From positions 4,518 through 68,517 of the forward strand of contig SFNQ01000017.1 in assembly GCA_004554165.1 (NCBI GenBank): DNA of 64,000 nt. Reading direction: 5' to 3'. Source of the DNA: Clostridiales bacterium (GTDB lineage: Bacteria; Bacillota; Clostridia; Christensenellales; CAG-138). Of the stretch, positions 1 to 7,983 are shown piece after piece (the first letter of the stretch is position 1; each line of letters begins with the position of its first letter). The notes beneath the pieces are model-generated. The model made no database searches, was not told the DNA's origin, and saw only the letters and a program-made list of their open reading frames with translations. Position numbers and translations under genes: made by a program.

Positions 1-793
1 GATAGATGACCTGTCCGCACATCTCCGCCGTAGCGGAATCCACAACGGTGAGGCCCGCGCTGAACGCATCCGTGCAGTAGACGACGCCGCAGTCCACGCT
101 GGCCTCGCTGACCTGCGTTGTAACCTCCTTCACGTTGGTGCCGTAGGTAATCCTTCCGGCGCTTGCAAGCTCCTCCTCGTTCAGGCCGTAATAGGCGAGA
201 ATTTTCTGCGTATACTGGCCCACGGGAACGCCGCTGTTGCCCATGGCAAAGAGAATCTCGCCATCCCGGAGCAGCGCGGCAAGATCGTCAAAGCTCACGA
301 TGTTTTTCGGATTGCCCGCAGGGACGCAGAGGGTAACCCTGTTCTCCAGCAGATCAATGCGCGAGCCCTCGAGCACATAATCCAGGCCCTCGGTGTTCAC
401 GGAAGCGTCGGCGGTAATGTCCAGCTGGTTCATCTGCTTCTGGCCTGCGGAAATGAACAGGTCGCAGTCGGCGCCCTCCTGAATCTGTGTTTTCAGTGTG
501 CCGGAGGAATCGAAGTTGAACAGGAGCGTTACATTGGGAGCAACCCCCCTGTACAGTTCTGCAATCTCGTTCAGCGTCTCGGTCATGGAGGCGGCCGCAA
601 AGACGATCAGCTCGATCTCCGGGGCGGGCTCGTCCGTTGCGGCGGGCGCGTCGGTGGGCTCCGGCGCGGGCGCTTGGGTGGCCTCCGCGGCGGGCGCAGG
701 GGCCTCCTGTCCGGGGGCGGGGGAGCACGCGGGCATGCCGGCGGCCATGAGCAGCGCCAGCAGCAGCGCAGCAAGGGGTTTCAAATGTTTCAT
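1..793 (-). CDS. modA: Molybdate ABC transporter substrate-binding protein ModA (C-terminus cut by window edge)
   Basis: Extracytoplasmic molybdate-binding protein that feeds an ABC importer; the permease and ATPase genes would lie left of the window. About 264 residues are visible. The start ATG (complement of 791-793) follows an AGGAAG ribosome binding site. Residues 1-23 form a signal peptide ending in a Cys (MPAC), probably a lipoprotein site although the lipobox is not canonical, followed by a Pro/Ala/Thr/Glu-rich linker. The mature domain opens with LIVFAAASMTETLNEIA and contains FDSSGTLKTQI and GADCDLFISA, the ModA/WtpA phosphate-type pocket signatures. It is the last visible gene of a minus-strand molybdenum cluster and starts 36 bases after moaB/mog. 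Tungstate specificity cannot be excluded. Confidence 0.85.
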   Translation of the reverse strand, partial: MKHLKPLAALLLALLMAAGMPACSPAPGQEAPAPAAEATQAPAPEPTDAPAATDEPAPEIELIVFAAASMTETLNEIAELYRGVAPNVTLLFNFDSSGTLKTQIQEGADCDLFISAGQKQMNQLDITADASVNTEGLDYVLEGSRIDLLENRVTLCVPAGNPKNIVSFDDLAALLRDGEILFAMGNSGVPVGQYTQKILAYYGLNEEELASAGRITYGTNVKEVTTQVSEASVDCGVVYCTDAFSAGLTVVDSATAEMCGQVIY

Positions 794-829
794 GTGACTT
801 CCTCTTCTTTCTTTGCTGTTCGCAATGAT

Positions 830-1512
830 TTATGCAAAACGTGGGTTTACACGTTCTTGCCCCTGTCCGTAAAGCCGTTCATCCCGCGCGCAGTTCTGCA
901 CGCTGTTTCTCAGCATATCCAGTCCGTGCGGCAGCTCGTCCAAAATGGCGTCCAGGCTCTCCTGAACCGCTTTGGGGCTGCCGGGCAGGTTGACGATCAG
1001 CGTCTTCCCCCGGAGTACGGCTACGCCCCGCGAGAACATGGCGCGCCTGGTGATCCGCAGGGAGTGGGCGCGGATGGCCTCGGCAATGCCCGGCGCCTGC
1101 CGTTCCGCCACGGACAGCGTGACCTCAGGCGTCTGATCCCGGGGGTAAAGCCTGTGCCGCCGGTGGTCAGAATGAGATCCAGCCGCCGCTGGTCGCACAG
1201 GCGCAGAAGCTGTTCCCTGAGCGGATGTTCTCCGTCCGGCAGCAGCAGTGTTTCGACGATTTCATAACCCGCCGCCGCAAGCCGCCGCACGATGGCAGGG
1301 CCCGAAAGATCTTCCCGCTCGCCCCGCGCCCCCTGATCCGACAGGGTGATTACCGCGGCCTGGTAGGGGCGGGGCCCTGTCCGCGCCTCGGGTTCCATGG
1401 CGTCGTTTGCGCGGATGCGGCCGCCTGCCGCCGCCTGCCGCCGGGCAACGGCCTCCTCTCCCGCGTCCGCCATTATGTCGTTTTTGTTTTTATCCAGTTG
1501 TGTAAAGCCCAT
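830..1512 (-). pseudogene. MoaB/Mog-type molybdopterin adenylyltransferase, single-base frameshift
   Basis: MoaB/Mog proteins adenylylate molybdopterin during cofactor synthesis. The start ATG (1510-1512) has an AAGGAG site upstream. Frame one gives AAVITLSDQGARGEREDLSGP and LILTTGGTGFTP, then turns into unrelated sequence ending at 1021. The expected continuation RDQTPEVTLSVAERQAPG and IVNLPGSPKAVQESLDAIL is found in the next frame, ending at 830. The two halves join if one base is added in the run of five G at 1141-1145 (C on the coding strand), which restores TGGTGFTPRDQTPE. Joined length would be about 228 residues, with an extended N-terminus compared with the usual ~165. It may be a true pseudogene or a homopolymer assembly error; a neighbouring gene is also broken. 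Confidence 0.8.
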
Positions 1513-1533
1513 GCCTGTCTCCTTCGCCCCTGT

Positions 1534-2559
1534 TTACCGCCACTTTCCAAAGCCGCAGTTGGGAAAGTGGCATTCGCCGCAATTCAGGCACAGGCCGCCG
1601 TTGCCAAGCCCCGCGAGCATCTCCCTCGTAACGGGCACGTCCGCCAGAAGGTAGGGCAGTACCAGATCGAAGATCGTGCGCCTTGCGTACATCACGCAGC
1701 CGGGCAGGCCGCAGACCGGCCGCCCATCCTCCATATAGGAAAGCAGAAACATGGCGCCCGGCAGCACCGGCGCGCCATAGGTCACGATGTTCGCGCCGCT
1801 GTTTTTGATGGCAAGCGGCCTCCTGTCATCGGGATCAACGCTCATGCCGCCGGTGCAGAGGACAAGCTCGGCGCCGCCGTCCAGCATCCTCCGGATGGCG
1901 GCGGCAATGCGTCGGTGGTCGTCGTCGCAGATCTCATGCGCCGCCATTTCGCAGCCGTACTCGCCGAGCTTCTCCTGCAAAACCGGCGTAAAGGTATCCG
2001 GTATGCGGCCGTGGAACACCTCGTTCCCGGTGGTGACCACGCCGTAGCGCTTTGCCCGGATGGGGGCAAGCCGCGTGAGCGGCCGGCTGCCCGCAACCGC
2101 CTGCGCCTGCGCCATGGCCTCCCGTTCAATCACAAGCGGGATGACGCGGACGCCGCAGAGCTTGTCCCCCGCCTTGACCGGGACGCCCGAGGGACGGGTT
2201 GCAATCATCATGCGGCCAAGGCTGTTTACCGCAAACAGGCGCTCCGTATCCGCAAGGAACAGGCCGTCCCGCTCCGCGATCAGCTCGATCTTTCCCTCCT
2301 TGGGAGGCGTGGCGCGCATGTGCTCCCCCTGGCAGATCTGCCGCAGAACCTCTGCAGCCTCATCCTCATGCAGCATGGATTCGTCGTTTTCCCAGACGTA
2401 GATGTGATCCTTGCCGACGCTGAGCAGCACCGGGACGTCCTCCTCCCGGATCACATGGCCCTTTCGGAACACCGCGTCCTTGGTAACGCCCCTGATAATC
2501 CGGGTGATATCGTGGCACAGCACCTGCCCCACCGCCTCTTCCGTTCGCATCAGTCGCAT
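1534..2559 (-). CDS. MoeA-like molybdopterin-binding protein with C-terminal Cys tail
   Basis: A 341-residue protein of the MoCF_biosynth (MoeA/MogA) fold, probably acting in insertion or handling of molybdenum with molybdopterin. Visible signatures are YGVVTTGNEVFHGRIPDTFT, LVLCTGGMSVDPDD and GLPGCVMYARRTIFDLVLPYLL. It lacks a clear MoeA domain IV and instead ends in CLNCGECHFPNCGFGK, a compact four-Cys tail (CxxCxxCx4C) that could bind a metal or Fe-S cluster. I know this tail from clostridial molybdopterin-binding proteins but its job is not clear. The start ATG (2557-2559) lies inside the end of the upstream NTP-transferase/ModE gene if that gene's TAG is ignored, which implies the two were translationally coupled. 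Confidence 0.8.
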   Translation of the reverse strand: MRLMRTEEAVGQVLCHDITRIIRGVTKDAVFRKGHVIREEDVPVLLSVGKDHIYVWENDESMLHEDEAAEVLRQICQGEHMRATPPKEGKIELIAERDGLFLADTERLFAVNSLGRMMIATRPSGVPVKAGDKLCGVRVIPLVIEREAMAQAQAVAGSRPLTRLAPIRAKRYGVVTTGNEVFHGRIPDTFTPVLQEKLGEYGCEMAAHEICDDDHRRIAAAIRRMLDGGAELVLCTGGMSVDPDDRRPLAIKNSGANIVTYGAPVLPGAMFLLSYMEDGRPVCGLPGCVMYARRTIFDLVLPYLLADVPVTREMLAGLGNGGLCLNCGECHFPNCGFGKWR

Positions 2560-3467
2560 TGTTCCAGCTCCTCCAGTTCACCAAAGTAATCTTCAAATAT
2601 CTCTGCGGCGTAGTCCGCCACGGATTGTTCATACCGTGCAAAGATCTCCAGAAAGGTCTCCCCTCTGGCGGTCAGCTGTGCGCTGCCGCCGTTGGCGCCG
2701 CCCTACACCCGGTCTACCAGCGAAAAGCCCAGTTCCCGCTCCATCTGCCGGAGGATTCTCCTGCCCTTTGAGTAGGAAATCCCGATCGCCTGGCAGGCGC
2801 CCGCAACGGAGCCGCGCGAGCGGATACCCAGCAGCAGCTGCTGCGGGCCGGGCCCGAAGAACGGGCCCTCGCCCACAAGCCGTACCTGCACCCGCTCATG
2901 AAAGGACCGTTTGGACGCATTGCCCCCTTCTTCGATGGTTACGCGGCAGACTCTGTCCTTCTCCTGCCACAGCCAGCCGCGAAGCCCCTCGCGCCCCTGA
3001 TAGGAGAGCAGCGCTTCGGCCGCCTGCGCGCCCAGCAGCACCGGGTGCCCTGCGACGCCGTTGCTCACGGGAACGCAGACCTCCGCCCCGCAGTTCATAA
3101 GCTGACGCACCGTTGCAAAGGTCAGAGGCGGAATGCACACCGGCGTGACAAAGACCCGATCGCAGGCGCTTCGACATCCCCTCAGACCGATCTTGATGGA
3201 ATCCAGCATGTCCGTATGGGCAAAATCGGGGTTATGGAGCAGCAGCGCGTCCTCGCCCTCCAGCTCGGACCGCACCTGTTCCGAATGCAGCCCCGTCACC
3301 ACCACCACGCGCTCCACGCCGGCAGCGCGAAAGGTTCGGACGAGCTGCCGGATCATGGATTGTCCGCCCATCCGGAGGATGGGGCGAAAGCGGTTTGTGT
3401 GTCTCGATGGGCAGGCGGCTACGATTACCGCCCCGGTTTTTATCGCATGATTTTCTTCCAATCGCAC
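2550..3467 (-). pseudogene. MobA/MocA-like NTP-transferase fused to ModE-type HTH, interrupted by in-frame TAG (2703-2705)
   Basis: Residues ~10-190 follow the MobA/MocA nucleotidyltransferase family (AVIVAA..., RVVVVTG, DMLDSIKIGLRG, GHPVLLGAQA). The next part, VQVRLVGEGPFFGPG, LLLGIRSRGSVAGACQAIGI and SYSKGRRILRQMERELG, is a ModE/LysR-type winged HTH. It is cut at LVDRV by TAG (2703-2705); the same frame continues GGANGGSAQLTARGETFLE, the expected ModE wing, to a TGA at 2550-2552, overlapping the next start by 10 bases. The start is GTG (3465-3467) with GGGAG upstream. The enzyme domain also looks worn: the Gly/Arg-rich loop is ACPSRHTNR and the DVP metal site is PVCIPP, lacking Asp. A fused cytidylyltransferase-regulator would couple cofactor synthesis to control; here it is probably decaying. 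Confidence 0.75.
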
Positions 3468-3488
3468 AGCAGAAGCTCCCGTTGAGGT

Positions 3489-3526
3489 TTAATAAAGGCA
3501 ATCGAATGTTTTTCAAAAAACATTCG
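3489..3526 (-). promoter_or_regulatory. Putative promoter overlapped by a perfect palindrome, molybdenum cluster
   Basis: On the minus strand a -35 TTGAAA (3511-3516) and -10 TATTAA (3489-3494) are 16 bases apart, about 20 bases upstream of the GTG at 3467. The -35 sits in the centre of an 11-bp inverted repeat, CGAATGTTTTT (3503-3513) and AAAAACATTCG (3516-3526). The layout suits an operator for a dimeric repressor, possibly the ModE-type domain encoded downstream; that link is inference. From 3530 to 3800 I see only non-coding DNA. Confidence 0.45.
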
Positions 3527-3802
3527 GTATTAATTTACAGAAGTTTTTTTCATTGGCAATAACAAATTTCATGCTGCGGAGCATCGAAGCCGCTTTTTGC
3601 GCGCATCGGAGCCCGAGCCCCATGCGCCCCAGAGCAGCAGCCGGCTCTGTGCGCCTCAGGCCGTGCCGAAGCCGCCAGTTCGGTGAAACGACCAGGCCGC
3701 ATTCCTCCCGCCAAGCCGCCGGGTTTTCCAGCGCTCAGCGGGCGGGCGCGCCCCTTGTTCCGGCCTTCCCGGGCAATTTCTCCTTTCCCTGTCCGGCGGG
3801 CT

Positions 3803-3829
3803 TTATTTGCGCCGGAGGAATGACGATAT
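3803..3829 (+). promoter_or_regulatory. SigD-like promoter for the EAL-like/HDOD gene
   Basis: GACGATAT at 3822-3829, followed by AAT, is identical to the -10 octamer of the flagellin promoter in this window. The -35 position 15 bases upstream reads TTAT (3803-3806) instead of TAAT. The embedded TATAAT (3827-3832) has no good SigA -35 at 17 bases. Confidence 0.5.
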
Positions 3830-3923
3830 AATAGATTAGAGGGCGTTGATCTTCCATGGCGCCGGCAACTTTCAGCAAGCCTTGCAGCATTTTCTTGATT
3901 TCATGACAAGAAGGAGAATTCCC

Positions 3924-5135
3924 ATGCATTGTATTGTAAAGCAGCCCATACACGACTCCAACGCAAAGGTATGGGCTTATGAGATCCTCTACAGCAACGC
4001 ATCCGTTGCCAGCGCCTCCGCGCCCGGCGACGCGGAGGCGGCCGCAACCCTGCAATCGCTGCTGATGCAGTGCAATACGGAGAGTTTTCTCGAGGGGAAG
4101 GTCGCCTTTGTCACCTTCACGGAAAACCTGCTCCGGCGCAATGTCCCGAAAATCTTTTCCCCGCAGGCGCTGGTTCTGCAGATCGACCACGATTTCCTGC
4201 TGCTGCCCGATGCGCTCCAGCTGGTCCGCGAATATCACGACGAGGGTTACCGTGTGGCGCTGTCCGGCTTTGAGTTCAACGCCATGTACCTGTCCGTGCT
4301 GGACCTTGTGGACTATGTAAAGCTCAGCTTCCAAAACGCCGATCCCGCCCACGAGGGCGCCATTGATGTGCTCAAGGGGCTGGGCAAGGAGGTCATCGGC
4401 TACCGGATCGACAGCGAAGCCGCCTTTGCCCGCGCCAAGCGCAGCGGCGCCAAATACTTTCAGGGTACCTATATCGCCAGCAGCCTGTCCGCGCAAACCT
4501 ACAGTCTCGATCTCATTCCCGGCAACTTTTTCCGCCTGATTGTCGCCGTAACCAGCGATGAACCGAATCTTTACGAGATCGATGAGATCATCTCCCGCGA
4601 CGTAACCCTGACCTATTCGCTGCTCAAGCTGGTCAACTCCGCCTTCTTTGCGCTGCGCACCAAGGTTACCTCCGTTCGGCAGGCGCTGGCCATTCTGGGC
4701 ATCAAACAGCTCAAGCAGTGGGTCTACCTGCTGAGCTTCAACCCCGACAGCAGCCGCGCCCCCTCCGAGTTTATCAAGACCTCGCTCATGCGGGCCAGCT
4801 TCTGCGAGGCGCTCTGCGACTGCGTGGGCGATATGCCCATCTCCGCCTCCGAGGCCTACCTCATGGGTCTGTTTTCCACCCTGGGCTCGCTGCTGCAGAT
4901 GCCCATGGAACAGGCGCTGGATGAATTGCAGCTTCCCCGGGAAATTCTCGACGCGCTTCTCAACGGCACAGGCCGCGCAGGTCTGCTGTATCAGCTTGTG
5001 CTGGGCTATGAGAGCGCCAACTGGAACAAAATCTCCGGACTTTCCGAACAGCTGGGTCTTTCGCAGAATGTGATTTCACAGAAATATCTTGAATGCATGG
5101 ATGCGGTCAACAACACCTGGAAGAAGATCATGTAA
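3924..5135 (+). CDS. EAL-like/HDOD domain regulator (CdgJ/YuxH type)
   Basis: A 403-residue cytoplasmic protein. The first ~190 residues are EAL-like but degenerate: the normal EAL motif is replaced by YEILYSN and the catalytic acids are not evident, so hydrolysis of cyclic di-GMP is unlikely. Residues ~195-390 form an HDOD domain (IDEIISRDVTLTYSLLKLVN, AILGIKQLKQWV). Proteins of this architecture, such as Vibrio CdgJ, influence motility by protein contacts. The start ATG at 3924 follows AAGGAG at 3911-3916; an upstream in-frame ATG at 3846 has no such site. A SigD-like promoter lies ~95 bases upstream and a strong terminator follows, so it is a single-gene unit of the motility regulon. Confidence 0.85.
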   Translation: MHCIVKQPIHDSNAKVWAYEILYSNASVASASAPGDAEAAATLQSLLMQCNTESFLEGKVAFVTFTENLLRRNVPKIFSPQALVLQIDHDFLLLPDALQLVREYHDEGYRVALSGFEFNAMYLSVLDLVDYVKLSFQNADPAHEGAIDVLKGLGKEVIGYRIDSEAAFARAKRSGAKYFQGTYIASSLSAQTYSLDLIPGNFFRLIVAVTSDEPNLYEIDEIISRDVTLTYSLLKLVNSAFFALRTKVTSVRQALAILGIKQLKQWVYLLSFNPDSSRAPSEFIKTSLMRASFCEALCDCVGDMPISASEAYLMGLFSTLGSLLQMPMEQALDELQLPREILDALLNGTGRAGLLYQLVLGYESANWNKISGLSEQLGLSQNVISQKYLECMDAVNNTWKKIM

Positions 5136-5171
5136 CCCGGGCAGTCCCCGGGATACCCCCCCTGAACACCG

Positions 5172-5236
5172 AAAACCGCCGGAACAGCCCTTCCCCGAAT
5201 TCGCTTTGGGGCGCAGTGCTGTCCGGGCGGTTTTTT
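5172..5236 (+). terminator. Rho-independent terminator after the EAL-like/HDOD gene
   Basis: A long stem pairs AAAACCGCCGGAACAG (5172-5187) with 5219-5234, with one mismatch and an inner CCCC/GGGG pairing, followed by six T. From 5237 to 5465 I see nothing coding. Confidence 0.85.
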
Positions 5237-5465
5237 GACGTTTTACCGGGACGCTCTTCGTAGCCGCAGGCCGAAAGAAGCCGGAGCGGTACGCGGCCTG
5301 TGCCTTTCCGAATCCGCAGCAGGCCGCCAAATGCGTTCCTGACTGGTTCGTATACGCCAGGGGAGCGCGTCTTTTGGGTATCCCGGACCCGCCGCAGCTG
5401 GGTTCCTTCTGGATGTATGGAAGCAAAGGCGCTAGCAAGGGGGCCGGTCGGCAAGCCCGCAGCAT

Positions 5466-5499
5466 AAAAATCGGGGAACCGTCCTTCCCCGGTTCCCCG
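5466..5499 (-). terminator. Rho-independent terminator of the MCP gene
   Basis: GGGGAACCG (5473-5481) pairs with CGGTTCCCC (5490-5498). On the minus strand the stem is followed by a run of T (5466-5470), 30 bases after the MCP stop codon. Confidence 0.85.
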
Positions 5500-5527
5500 C
5501 GCCGCAGGTCCTGCGGTTTTCTCCTGT

Positions 5528-7201
5528 TCAGTTTTCCCTGAGCGAAAACTGCTCCAGCAGCTCGTCCAGCAGCCTTGCCTGGCCGGAGAGCTCTTCGCTG
5601 GTCGCGGCGCTCTCCTCCGCCGTGGCGGAGTTGGTCTGCACGACCGTGGAGATCTGATCGACCCCCAGCGTAACCTGTGTGATGGCCTCCGCCTGCTCGT
5701 CCGAGGCCTGCGTGATCTTCGCGATGCCATCCGTGATCTCCTGCGCCTGCCGCACAACCGCTTCAAGCGAGCTTGCGGTAGCAGTTGCGATCTCCGTTCC
5801 GTTTTCCACCGCGCGCATTGTGCTCTCGATCAGCGCGGTGGTGCTCTTTGCGGCCTCGTTGCTCTTGGTTGCAAGGTTTCGCACCTCGTCCGCAACAACG
5901 GCAAAGCCCTTGCCGGCCTCGCCCGCCCTTGCGGCCTCCACCGCGGCGTTCAGCGCCAGAATGTTGGTTTGGAAAGCGATATCCTCGATGGTCTTGATGA
6001 TCTTTCCGATCTGGATCGAACTCTCGCTGATCTCCTGCATGGCCCGGGTCATTTCATGCATCTGACGGTTGCTGCTGTTGATGCTTGCACCCACCTCCGC
6101 CGCATAGCGGTTGAGCTCGTCTGCGGTTTCCGCATTCTGGCGTACCTGCGCGGAAATCTGGTTGATCGAGGCGGCCAGTTCCTCTACGGAGCTCGCCTGC
6201 TCCGTTGCGCCCTGCGCCAAAGCCTGCGCGCCGCTGGCCACCTGGCCGGAACCGCTGGCCACCTGGTCGGCAGACTGCTTGATCTGCACCATGGTGGTGT
6301 TCAGGGACTGCCCCACATGCAGAATGTTCTCGGCCATCTCAACAAACTCGCCGCGGAATTCCACATCCGTCGTGATATCGAGTTTCCCCTGATCCAGCAG
6401 GCGCATGGCGCGATTGATGTCGGCAACATAAACCCCCAGCGTCCGGGCCACCTCGCGGATGCTGTCGGCAAGATTCCCGAGCTCGTCCCTGGAGTGGTAG
6501 GCAATGGTCACCTGGAGATTGCCCTGCGTCATTTCGGCGGCGGCAGCCTTGAGCTCCTCGATGGGCTTTGTGATGCTGGCGGTGATATACAGGCAGAAGG
6601 CAACGGCGACCAGAGCGCTGACAACGGAAATGGCGATCAGCGTGATCTGCGAGCGCAGCTCCGTCGCCTCAACCTGGTCCATCATGGCGTCCGCTTCCGT
6701 GCGCACTTTATCGAGAATGGAGGCGAGGTAGCCGGAGGCCCGGTCGGCAAGCGGCATGTAGGTCTCCTCCGTGTAATGGATTGCCTGGTCATGCAGTCCG
6801 CCTTCGGCCAGGGTAAGAACCTGGTCGAAGCCGCTTTGCAGATCCGGCAGGAGTTTCAGCATATCGTCCAGCGCAGCCGAAGCCCCCGCTGCGTTGGCGC
6901 TGATTCCGTTCAGCGCGGCGGCGGCAGCCGAGGAGGCGTCCCTGGCGCTCTGAATATAGGAATTCCTTTTGTTCGCCGTCTCGGCAACGAGCGCATGCAG
7001 CATGTTTTTCTGCGCCGCTTCAAAGTTCTGCTCCGCCTCGTTGGCCAGCGCCCGCACCTCATACGCACCGGTATAAAAATCATGGATTTCGGTCCGCACG
7101 CTCTGCATGCCAAAGAGGCTGATGAGCACCGACGCGATGAACAGTACCAGCACGATAGCAAAAGCCAGAATCAGTTTGGTGCGCACTTTTAAATCTTTCA
7201 T
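5528..7201 (-). CDS. Methyl-accepting chemotaxis protein
   Basis: A 557-residue membrane chemoreceptor that controls CheA. TM1 lies at about residues 9-32 (LILAFAIVLVLFIASVLIS), followed by a ~150-residue extracytoplasmic four-helix-bundle sensor (TAR/4HB type), TM2 at about 190-213, a HAMP domain (SITKPIEELKAAAAEMTQGN), adaptation helices and the conserved hairpin tip EDIAFQTNILALNAAVEAAR with GKGFAVVADEVRNLA. No C-terminal NWETF-like peptide is present. The start ATG (7199-7201) has AGGAAGGG upstream. It is the only MCP in the window and has its own SigD-like promoter and terminator. The sensed compound cannot be read from the sequence. Confidence 0.95.
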   Translation of the reverse strand: MKDLKVRTKLILAFAIVLVLFIASVLISLFGMQSVRTEIHDFYTGAYEVRALANEAEQNFEAAQKNMLHALVAETANKRNSYIQSARDASSAAAAALNGISANAAGASAALDDMLKLLPDLQSGFDQVLTLAEGGLHDQAIHYTEETYMPLADRASGYLASILDKVRTEADAMMDQVEATELRSQITLIAISVVSALVAVAFCLYITASITKPIEELKAAAAEMTQGNLQVTIAYHSRDELGNLADSIREVARTLGVYVADINRAMRLLDQGKLDITTDVEFRGEFVEMAENILHVGQSLNTTMVQIKQSADQVASGSGQVASGAQALAQGATEQASSVEELAASINQISAQVRQNAETADELNRYAAEVGASINSSNRQMHEMTRAMQEISESSIQIGKIIKTIEDIAFQTNILALNAAVEAARAGEAGKGFAVVADEVRNLATKSNEAAKSTTALIESTMRAVENGTEIATATASSLEAVVRQAQEITDGIAKITQASDEQAEAITQVTLGVDQISTVVQTNSATAEESAATSEELSGQARLLDELLEQFSLREN

Positions 7202-7323
7202 GGGGGTCCCTTCCTGTAAGTTTCGTTGTTTTGATACTGCGCATAGAATTCTTGCATCTTTATGCAAAGCCGGGCGTCGCTTTGCCAAACTCTGCGCCCT
7301 TTTATGCATGCCCATTATGATTA

Positions 7324-7350
7324 TCATCGTTAAATTCACCTGAAAGTTTA
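7324..7350 (-). promoter_or_regulatory. SigD-like promoter of the MCP gene
   Basis: Minus strand: TAAA (7347-7350), 15-base spacer, AACGATGA (7324-7331). The spacing and NNCGAT core match the other SigD-like signals in this window. The leader to the start codon is ~115 bases. This and the next promoter fill the 325-base gap between the divergent MCP and cheY genes. Confidence 0.55.
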
Positions 7351-7413
7351 TATGGTCAACCGCCACGTTCCCAATTAATTTTCGTTTTTTCGGGAATTTT
7401 TTCTCATTTTTGC

Positions 7414-7440
7414 TAATGATGGAAAATCTTTTGTCGATAT
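7414..7440 (+). promoter_or_regulatory. SigD-like promoter of cheY-cheA
   Basis: TAAT (7414-7417), 15-base spacer, GTCGATAT (7433-7440), differing from the classical GCCGATAT by one base. It lies ~85 bases upstream of the cheY start. Confidence 0.65.
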
Positions 7441-7526
7441 ATTTATAGATAGCCTGCTTTATCGCTTTGTATTTTGCGCACCGCAATGCTCAGGCTTGTA
7501 ATTGCTGTGCAGGAAGGACTGTAACC

Positions 7527-7883
7527 ATGGCCAGAATCCTGATTGTTGACGATGCTGCGTTTATGCGTGTTTCCATTCGCAATATCTTGCTGAAAAACGG
7601 TTTTGAGGTAGCGGGCGAGGCCGAAAACGGCGCCATTGCCGTGCAGAAATATGCCGAGCTTCAGCCCGATGCCGTAACGATGGATATTACCATGCCGGAG
7701 ATGACTGGCCTTGACGCGCTCAAGGAAATCCGCAAGCTGGATCCCAACGCCAAGGTCATCATGGTGTCCGCGCTTGGCCAGGAGGCCATGGTGCGCGACG
7801 CCGTAATGGCCGGCGCCAAGGGCTTTATCGTCAAGCCCTATAAGGAGGATACCATCGTGGCGACCCTGAACAAGCTCTGCTGA
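7527..7883 (+). CDS. cheY: Chemotaxis response regulator CheY (copy 1)
   Basis: A 118-residue single-domain receiver with phosphoacceptor Asp in AVTMDITMP, the acidic pair in LIVDDAAFMR, Ser in VIMVSALGQ and Lys in GFIVKPYKE. Phosphorylated by CheA, it binds the FliM/FliY switch. The start ATG (7527) follows AGGAAGGA. It sits 100 bases upstream of cheA on the same strand and is probably cotranscribed. It is a close paralogue of the cheY at 11421-11774, sharing most of the first 100 residues. Confidence 0.95.
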   Translation: MARILIVDDAAFMRVSIRNILLKNGFEVAGEAENGAIAVQKYAELQPDAVTMDITMPEMTGLDALKEIRKLDPNAKVIMVSALGQEAMVRDAVMAGAKGFIVKPYKEDTIVATLNKLC

Positions 7884-7983
7884 GCGTTTTCCCGGCGGCC
7901 GGGAACGGCCTTTGTTTGCGCCGGCCCCGGCGTCGTCTTTAAGCATATAGTTTTCAAGCAGTTTTTGAAGGAGAGTATTTGGC

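Noticed and set aside
3822..3832. SigA -10 box TATAAT upstream of the EAL-like/HDOD gene
   Set aside because: No acceptable -35 at 16-18 bases; the octamer matches the SigD-type flagellin promoter instead.
7884..7983. Terminator between cheY and cheA
   Set aside because: The CCCGG/CCGGG hairpin at about 7890 has no T run, so the two genes are better seen as one unit.
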